Origin: Mesomycoplasma ovipneumoniae SC01
Lineage (GTDB): Bacteria; Bacillota_I; Bacilli_A; Mycoplasmatales; Metamycoplasmataceae
DNA: 43,782 bases
Direction: 5' to 3'
Assembly: GCF_000218525.1 (NCBI RefSeq)
Contig: NZ_AFHO01000005.1
Coordinates: forward strand, 1-43,782
Shown in pieces: positions 37,586 through 43,782 of the stretch; positions within the stretch are counted from its first letter, which is position 1; the number at the start of each line of letters is the position of its first letter. Position numbers and translations under genes: made by a program. A model generated the notes under the pieces. It saw nothing but the letters and a program-made list of their open reading frames with translations. It did not search any database and had not been told where the DNA came from.

Positions 37586-39554
37586 TGTACACCAAATAAG
37601 AAGCAACTAATCTGTCATCCTCCGAGTTTTCAAAAACAGAAGATCTATAATTTTTAACATAAATACGATAATAGGCAGATTCGTTTGACTTAAAATCTAT
37701 TAATTCATCGTTGCTCAGGATGCTATTAGATCTTGCAACATCAACTCAATCGCCATTTGAATTTAATTTTTGTAAGTAAAGATCATAATCTGAAACAAAA
37801 GTACCACCTTGTCGTTTTTTTGTTGCCCCTAACGGTAATCAATCGTGGCTAACATTTCTGCTAATTGCCGGTAAAAATCACCATCAGCCAGATATATTTT
37901 GGCCTATTTCGTTATTTTTTAGCAAACCAGCGTTAAAGTTTCAAGACAAAGAGGCTTTAATTGTCTCATTTGAATTAACTCAAAACCTATTGCCAGTAAA
38001 AATAACTTTGCCCTCATTTTCTTTATTGCCGAAAATAAAACTTTGATTATCTACTGCTTTTTTCATTTTTTCAAAATCGGGGGTTCCTGCCCCATATTTT
38101 TCATAATAACCACTATCTTTTTTATCCAAATCAATATGATTTGGACTTATTGCAGAAACAGAAAGAAGGGATTTTATTGCCGGAACTCTAAAATCATCAC
38201 GAACAAAAAGTATTTCTCTTAAAAGTGTTGATATTAGTCCGGTTACAATAGGGGCAGCATAACTAGTTCCACTTACATATTTTTTGCTTTGGCCGGATTG
38301 ATTTTTATCATCAAGAACATTATAAATCTGACTTGGAGCTACTACTAAGGGTTTAGCAAATTGCAAATATTCATCACCAATTTTAAAATTAGAATAAGGT
38401 GCTATTTCATTTTTTGCTATATTCAAATTACTAGAATTATCTTCAAGTGCTCCAACCACTATTGAATTTAGTGACAAGCTTCTATCATCAATTCACGGAT
38501 TATCCTTAGATTTATTTTTGCCAAATTCATCCTCGTCAATTTTATCAGCGCCATTACCTGCGGCAAAGACATGAATTACGCCGTATTTTCTTGCTAAAAA
38601 ATCAAGTAAATACGCATTTTCGTTGTAGTCTTTAAAATCAACAAACTTATTTCCATAACTGTGATTTATTACCCTTACATCTTTAGTAGCCATTCATTCA
38701 ATTGCTTTATGTCATTCAGCATCTGTTTTAAATATTGATAAATACAAATCCGACTTTTTATCAACACCTGCTTTTCCGCCTAAAATTAATGAAACTAGCG
38801 TTGAATGATATGGTTTTTCGGCTTGCTTGGGTCTATTTGAGACTAGATCGTTTATATTTAATTGATTTTCATTAAAATATATATTAAAATTTTGGTCAAA
38901 TTTGTCTAAAAATTCTATAGCACCAACCTTTGAGGTGGCTTTATCTTGATTTTCATTGTCTTTTGCTGGTTGTTTTTGAAAATTTACTATTGAAATATTT
39001 TTATTTAACGACTCGCTAAAAAGTGAATGATAATTATCATTATTATTTAACGGATTATTATCACCGAGCGTTTCAACATGTCCTGTTTGTTTGTCTTTTT
39101 CTTCATTTTTATAAACAATAAATCGACTGATAGTAGAATTTTTTAAGGAATTTTTGACAAAAAATTCTCGATCATTTTCAGTATCAAAATAAAACCAGAC
39201 AATTGGCAACATTTGGCTATATTTTGCTTCTTTATATTTTAAGTTTAACTTCTTAATTTTTTCTAAAAAATCAATATTAAAAGAAGTTATTTTTTTAGGT
39301 TCAGTATCTAAAAAGTCAGGGTTTAATAATAATTTTAATTCAAAATTATTATCTAGATTTTCAACCTTTGACGATTTATTTAATTTTTTAATAAAAGGCT
39401 CTCTTACATCGATTTTACTACTAAAGTTTGTAGAATATCAATATTGCTTATTATTATTTCAATTTATAAAGAGCGAACTGTATATTAATGGAATTGAAGT
39501 AAAACCAAACAAATATAAGGTAAACTTTTTTAACTTTTTAAATTTTTTAACCAC
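37575..39554 (-). CDS. Subtilisin-like (S8) serine protease, membrane-anchored
   Basis: This is a 659-residue code-4 protein. A GTG start at 39554 follows AAGG and gives a basic N-terminus plus one anchor helix (FTLYLFGFTSIPLIYSSLF). The protease domain has His250 in KPYHSTLVSLILGG, the strand NHSYGNKF, oxyanion Asn in HVFAAGNGAD and nucleophile Ser431 in SGTSYAAPIVTG. The place of the catalytic Asp reads KVGAIEFLDKFD, so Glu214 or Asp217 would have to serve. A beta-rich C-terminal domain follows, ending in SSVFENSEDDRLVASYLV. It precedes and overlaps the lipoprotein gene. A dead relative is at 23318-23521. Confidence 0.85.
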
Positions 39555-39706
39555 AAAAACCAAACCTTATTATGTATTAATTCAATTTTATTTTCTATCT
39601 AACTTATATCAGTTAAGAAATTTCTAAGTCATCTTTTTATTCTTAATTAATTATATCAAAAAATAGTTCTGATTCAATAAAAGTTGTTATAAAAACTAAA
39701 TAAAAA

Positions 39707-39948
39707 TTAGGAGAAAAAAATCAGCCAACTAGTTTTTTGTCAAGATTTTGAGTGCAGTACTTTTGTTAATTTTTCTACGGGAGTGTTCGTAATTTTGTGA
39801 TCTAAATATTTAAAATAGGTATGATTTTTACTTTGATATTTTAGTGAATCAGTAAAAAAATTGTAATTAACTTTTGCCAAAAAAGTTAAACAAGTGCCTA
39901 AAACTGGAGACTTTTTTAAGATTGTATTATCAAACTGGGAAACTCAGG
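39707..39948 (-). mobile_element. IS remnant: inverted repeat plus transposase N-terminus
   Basis: From the right, the minus strand begins CCTGAGTTTCCCAGTTTGAT, then a leader of about 70 bases, then a TTG-started frame (39880) reading AKVNYNFFTDSLKYQSKNHT, YFKYLDHK, TNTPVEKLTKVLHSKSW and ending at TAA (39707). It is the 57-residue N-terminal end of a lost transposase. The terminus lies about 40 bases from the end of restriction system 2. Confidence 0.7.
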
Positions 39949-39949
39949 A

Positions 39950-39980
39950 AAAAAGAGACTAGATTTATATTTCTAGTTGT
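39950..39980 (-). terminator. Terminator after restriction system 2
   Basis: On the minus strand ACTAGA and TCTAGT form a stem after the endonuclease stop, followed by CTCTTTTTTCC. Confidence 0.65.
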
Positions 39981-39990
39981 CATAAAATTT

Positions 39991-40752
39991 CTATCAACTA
40001 AATCCCTCATAAGTACTAAATGCTAGTTTATATAGTGCTATAAGTGTATCATTATCTATATTTTTTAACTCTTCAAAAACTGTGTCTTTTTGAACTTTAA
40101 GTGATTTATTATTAGAAATGATTTTTTCAATTGTTATTGGTAGCTGCTCACATATTAATTTAAAAGTATTTTTATCTCCAGTAACAATTTCATAAAACTT
40201 ATCTATTGATATTCTTCTTAATTTTTCATTAGAAGATTGTTTCACTTTATCAAGACTAATAACCCACGGAATATTTTGAGATTTTTCAGCAATAACTTCT
40301 ACTAATGCACAAATGCTTCTATCTCTATCTTTTGCATTTAATAAATGATTTTGCATCTTCATAAATGTTTTTGCCGATGATGAATTATTCATTGTATTAT
40401 GCTTATTTTTCAGTTCAACATAATATGTTATATCATCGCTAGTAAAAATCACGTCCCATCCTTGATCTGGAACTTCACAATTTTTAATATTCTTAAACAT
40501 ATTTTGATGAAAATATCCAATTATATTATTGTTAGTTTTATCTCTTTGTCTGTGAATTTCCAATTTTATTATCTCTTCAAAACTTTTATCAAAAACATTT
40601 TTATCAAAAAGTAATTTTATTGGATCAATTAAATTACTATTGAATTTTTTTAAATTTATACTCTCAAGCGTTTCATTATACTGCTTCAAAGTATTAGTTA
40701 TAAGCTTTTCAAAATCTTCTTGTGAAATAAAATCTAACTTATAAATTTCCAT
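39991..40752 (-). CDS. Type II restriction endonuclease, Eco47II/Sau96I-like
   Basis: This protein has about 253 residues. The core GWDVIFTSDDITYYVELKNK gives an Asp and an Glu-x-Lys of a PD-(D/E)XK site, followed by HNTMNNSSSAKTFMKMQNHL, the most characteristic part of the Eco47II family (GGNCC cutters). All its tryptophans before the end are TGG and no internal TGA occurs. The gene ends TGA then TAG: a standard-code host would stop at TGA, a mycoplasma adds one Trp and stops at the TAG. It overlaps the methyltransferase end by 14 bases. Confidence 0.75.
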
Positions 40753-41767
40753 ATCTAATTTCCTCTAACTTCTCCAATATTTTTAAGCCTACTTCTTTAG
40801 CTAAATTACAAGGAACTGCATTTCCTACTTGCTTGTATTGTGAACCCATTGGTCCTGTAAATATCCATTCATCTGGAAAAGATTGTATTCTAGCATTTTC
40901 TCTAACAGTAAATGGTCTAGTCTCTGTTGGATGACATCTATCCGTTTGTTTCATTTGAGGTGTAGTTAAAACTGTCAGTGAGGGCTCGTCTAAACTCAAC
41001 CTCCTTAGTATCCCTGTTCTTCCGCCACCCATATACCAACAAGACTTCATATAGTCTTTAGCTATGTTTTCAGGAATATCTCTTCAATACCCACCTGGAG
41101 GAACTAATGAAAAAATATCTTCTTTTGTTTTTGAATACTTAGCGCCTAGACTACTAGGAACATCTTGTAAAATATCCGATAATACTGGTTTATATTCATA
41201 TTTCAAAGGATAGACAAATTCTTTATCATTAACTAAATCATTTCTTATGCCAACGACAATTAATCGTTCTCTTTTCTGAGCAACACCATAATCTCAGGCA
41301 TTTAATACCTCATAGAATATTTTATATCCCTCTTGCTCAAAAATATTGATAATTGTCTTGAATGTTCTCCCCTTATCGTGAGATAAAAGTCCCTTTACAT
41401 TTTCGAACAAAAGCATTTTAGGTTGCAATTTATTTAAAAAAACTGCATAGTGATAAAACATTGTACCCCTAACATCATCAAGTCCTAATCTTTTACCAGC
41501 ATAACTAAAACTTTGGCAAGGCGCTCCACCAGATAATAAATCTAATTCTCCTTTTTTTATGTTAAATTCTTTTTCTAAATCTTTCTTAGCAACAATCTCT
41601 ATATCTTCACAAATAACATTCCATTTTGGTCTGTTAACTTTTAGTGTATTAGCAGCATATTTGTCATATTCAACTAATCCGATGTGCTTAAATCCTGCCT
41701 GCTCTAAGCCTAAGGCGAGTCCTCCTGCACCCGCAAAAAGTTCAATACTTGTATATGCGCTCTTCAT
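40739..41767 (-). CDS. C5-cytosine DNA methyltransferase (partner of Eco47II-like enzyme)
   Basis: The 342-residue protein is complete: motif I IELFAGAGGLALGLEQAGF, motif IV LLSGGAPCQSFSYAGKRLGL with catalytic Cys, motif VI LLFENVKGL, motif VIII GVAQKRERLIVVG, a target region with CWYMGGGRTGILRRLSLDEP, and motif X QYKQVGNAVPCNLA. It protects the probable GGNCC-type site by 5-methylcytosine. Tryptophan is coded by a mix of TGA (NAWDYG, GYWRD) and TGG, so adaptation to code 4 is partial. A GGGGG motif lies 10 bases before the ATG. It precedes the endonuclease in one transcript. Confidence 0.9.
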
Positions 41768-41834
41768 TAATAGATCCCCCTGGATGGCTCATACGATTGT
41801 TCATGCACACCCTCTTACCTTTTTATCTTGTTTA

Positions 41835-41865
41835 ATTATAACAAAAAACTTGAATTTCCTCAAGT
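41835..41865 (-). promoter_or_regulatory. Promoter with operator-like palindrome for restriction system 2
   Basis: On the minus strand TTGAGG (41858-41863), a 17-base spacer and TATAAT (41835-41840) form a near-ideal promoter. The palindrome ACTTGA-N6-TCAAGT (41848-41865) covers the -35 box and would suit a repressor. No controller gene is seen nearby, so the methyltransferase itself could be the regulator. Confidence 0.6.
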
Positions 41866-41936
41866 CCCTAAATAGTAAGTATCGACTTTAATTTTCTAAT
41901 TATGCAGGCGTAAAATCAATAACTTAAGTATAATAA

Positions 41937-42134
41937 AATGACTATATAAGTCTAACAGATATTGCTAAGTATAAAAATAGTGAAAAACCAAATGTAGTTG
42001 TTGCAAATTGGATGAGAAATTATAATACAGTAGAATATTTAGGAATATGGGAACAGTTAAATAATCTTGAATTTAACCCCCTCGAATTCAAGGGGTTTTT
42101 ACTTAATAGTAAGTTCAAGTGCAACACAAATTAA
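41937..42134 (+). pseudogene. KilA-N domain fragment
   Basis: This open frame reads DYISLTDIAKYKN, VVVANWMRNYNTVEYLGIWE and EFNPLEFKGF, the conserved opening of KilA-N domain proteins (DNA-binding proteins of phages, plasmids and mobile islands), then falls into unrelated residues and TAA. No start codon and no downstream domain remain. Both tryptophans are TGG. It is a truncated import from a standard-code genome or its phage. Confidence 0.78.
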
Positions 42135-42466
42135 GGCAAAAAATAATTGTGTGGCAGAAATTTTTTTTCTATTATTTTTTTAAAATAAAAAAGAAAAAAG
42201 CTCCAAATTAGACAGGAACTTCATATTAATTATAGCGTTAAAAAATATAACTATATAACAAAAAGTGATAGACAAGCATTTATAAATAGATAATGTTTTA
42301 AGTATTTTCACAAATTTAAATTAAATATATTAGATACATTGAAATAAAAAGGTGGAAATCCACTTAAATTTTTCAAACTATTACTAAACATAAGTCTGTT
42401 TATGTTAAAATTATTTTGAAATAAAAAGGTGGAAATCCACTTAAATTTTTCAAGCGAGGTAGCAAA
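42135..42466. promoter_or_regulatory. Intergenic region with two 38-bp direct repeats
   Basis: There is no gene. Two identical 38-base repeats (42339-42376 and 42417-42454) are separated by 40 bases. Each starts TTGAAATAAAAAGGTGG and holds the palindrome GTGGAAATCCAC. The second ends 12 bases before the ATPase ATG, which has its own GCGAGG motif. They probably act as paired operator or leader sites for that gene. Confidence 0.55.
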
Positions 42467-43762
42467 ATGATAATAAAGCGCGATTTTTATCTAAACCAAA
42501 TAATTGAAAAAAAAGAGAATGGCAGAATCAAGATTATTACCGGAATAAGAAGGTGCGGAAAATCATATTTATTATTCAATTTTTATCGTGATTACCTACT
42601 TAGCAACGGAACTAAAGAAAATCAAATTATAACAATTGCTCTTGACCAAATTGATAATATTGAATACCGAAATCCATTTAGATTAAATGAATATATTAAG
42701 AAAAAAACAAAAAATATAAACAAAATGTACTACATTTTCATTGACGAAATTCAATTATCTGAAAATGTATCAAATCCCTATATTGAAAGTAATGAAAAAA
42801 ATATAACCTTTGTAGATGTGCTTTTAAGTCTTATGAAACATAGTAACTTAGACATTTATATCACTGGCAGCAACTCTAAAATGCTTTCATCAGATTTATT
42901 AACTCAATTCAGAGACCGCGGAGACCAAGTACATGTAAATCCTTTATCTTTTGCTGAAGTTTATGAATTATTTAATGACAAATCAGAAGCTTTTGAACAT
43001 TATTTTGTATATGGTGGTATGCCACATATTTATAAATTGCAAAATGATGAACAAAAAAGTCATTATTTAAAGCAGTTATTCAAGCAAACATATATTAAAG
43101 ACATTCTTGAGCGCAACCAAATATATAATGAGCAACAAATACTTGAAATCCTGCTTGACTTTACATCTTCAAATATTGGTTCTTTAACCAATCCCTCTAA
43201 GCTTGCAAATCGTTTTTTGTCAGAAAAACAAATACACATATCATCAAATACAATTTTTAAGTATCTTAAATTTTTTGAAGAATCTTATATTATTCAACGG
43301 GCTTATCGCTACGATGTAAAGGGTTCTAAATATTTTTCAACCCCACTTAAATATTATTTTTCAGATATTGGTCTAAGAAATACAAGATTAAATTTTCGCC
43401 AAATAGAAAACACACATATAATGGAAAATATAATCTACAACGATTTACTTCGAAGAGGATACAATATTGACATTGGTGTTGTAGAACATGAATTTAAAAA
43501 TGGCTCAACAAGAAAAAAAATTCAGCTTGAAATAGATTTTGTTATTAATAAAGGCCACAAAAGATACTATATTCAATCAGCATTTAATATTGACAATTTA
43601 GAAAAAAAAGAACAAGAAATAACCTCGCTTAAAAAAATAAATGATTCATTTAAAAAAATAGTTATAGTAAGAAACAAAATAATTCCAAAACACGATGAAA
43701 ATGGTATTTTATACATTGGTTTAGAAGATTTTTTACTTAATGAATCAATAATAGACTTATAA
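42467..43762 (+). CDS. AAA_14/DUF4143 family ATPase
   Basis: The 431-residue protein has Walker A GIRRCGKSYLL (residues 25-35), Walker B YYIFIDEIQL, sensor-type YITGSNSKML, then a winged-helix part and the C-terminal DUF4143 domain with KYYFSDIGLRNTRLNF, MENIIYNDLLRRGYNI and a nuclease-like LEIDFVINKGHKRYYIQ. Such ATPases are common in mobile or horizontally moved gene sets, and their exact role is unknown. Length and domain order are normal. It has no tryptophan at all and no in-frame TGA, unlike the mycoplasma genes here. Confidence 0.88.
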   Translation: MIIKRDFYLNQIIEKKENGRIKIITGIRRCGKSYLLFNFYRDYLLSNGTKENQIITIALDQIDNIEYRNPFRLNEYIKKKTKNINKMYYIFIDEIQLSENVSNPYIESNEKNITFVDVLLSLMKHSNLDIYITGSNSKMLSSDLLTQFRDRGDQVHVNPLSFAEVYELFNDKSEAFEHYFVYGGMPHIYKLQNDEQKSHYLKQLFKQTYIKDILERNQIYNEQQILEILLDFTSSNIGSLTNPSKLANRFLSEKQIHISSNTIFKYLKFFEESYIIQRAYRYDVKGSKYFSTPLKYYFSDIGLRNTRLNFRQIENTHIMENIIYNDLLRRGYNIDIGVVEHEFKNGSTRKKIQLEIDFVINKGHKRYYIQSAFNIDNLEKKEQEITSLKKINDSFKKIVIVRNKIIPKHDENGILYIGLEDFLLNESIIDL

Positions 43763-43782
43763 TTTTTAAATAACAACTTATT

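Noticed and set aside
41690..41806. Short minus-strand ORF starting at the ATG near 41806, upstream of methyltransferase 2, as a controller protein
   Set aside because: It overlaps the methyltransferase in another frame, lacks a helix-turn-helix pattern and has no ribosome site.
42077..42106. Terminator-like CCCC/GGGG stem followed by T-run
   Set aside because: The bases encode the normal KilA-N residues NPLEFKGF, so the symmetry is explained by coding sequence; termination there remains unproven.
42339..42454. Mini-CRISPR: two identical 38-base repeats with a 40-base spacer and an inner palindrome
   Set aside because: There are only two repeats, no cas genes in the window, and the second repeat sits directly upstream of the ATPase start, which fits regulatory sites better.

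Overview
The window is from a mollicute of the Mycoplasma/Mesomycoplasma type, most likely a relative of the M. hyopneumoniae, M. ovipneumoniae and M. conjunctivae group. It is very AT-rich. Nearly every long gene reads straight through in-frame TGA codons at positions where the family has tryptophan, so genetic code 4 applies, and code-11 ORFs are artificially split. All coordinates here are for the merged code-4 genes.

Layout. Positions 1-1033 hold a transposon-like repeat (copy 1), a terminator, a stretch with three strong Shine-Dalgarno motifs, and tRNA-Ser(GCU). Positions 1096-9146 are housekeeping: tsaD, a 945-residue flippase-domain protein, scpB, scpA, a degenerate PlsC, a YwaF-type membrane protein, repeat copy 2 and tsaE. 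Positions 9153-18189 carry the leftward rplJ-rplL-rpoB-rpoC run. Positions 18479-23521 hold anchored or membrane proteins of unknown function and a dead 3' end of a subtilisin-like protease. Positions 23795-28136 hold two same-orientation copies (3 and 4) of the repeat bracketing a two-gene operon: an SF1 helicase fused to a PD-(D/E)XK nuclease, then a DnaQ-like exonuclease with a long lysine-rich tail. Positions 28120-32766 are the immunoglobulin cleavage pair, MIP (protease) and MIB (antibody-binding protein). Positions 33335-35994 are a cytosine-methyltransferase/HNH restriction system inserted into an IS remnant. Positions 36152-39554 are an active-looking S8 protease and an overlapping lipoprotein. 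Positions 39991-43762 look recently acquired: a second restriction system (Eco47II/Sau96I-like), a KilA-N fragment, and a DUF4143 ATPase without a single tryptophan.

How the parts work together. TsaD and TsaE belong to the t6A tRNA-modification pathway, and ScpA/ScpB are condensin partners. MIB and MIP capture and cut host antibody, and the S8 protease/lipoprotein pair is probably also surface-exposed. MIB and the first methyltransferase each carry a CT/GA dinucleotide tract, and both are out of frame here by the same step. In each, gain of one repeat unit would restore the full protein. This suggests phase variation of both immune evasion and DNA methylation.

The most unusual feature is the repeat family. 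Each copy has a remnant of a transposase end and a strong inward promoter on the opposite strand, placed behind a poly-A tract of 18, 18, 15 or 7 bases. That promoter leads into a Shine-Dalgarno motif, a tiny ORF and two conserved hairpins. Copy 4 is flanked by a long imperfect duplication of about 62 bp, and copy 2 by one of about 34 bp. Related IS fragments border both restriction systems, so this family seems to mark where cargo enters this genome.
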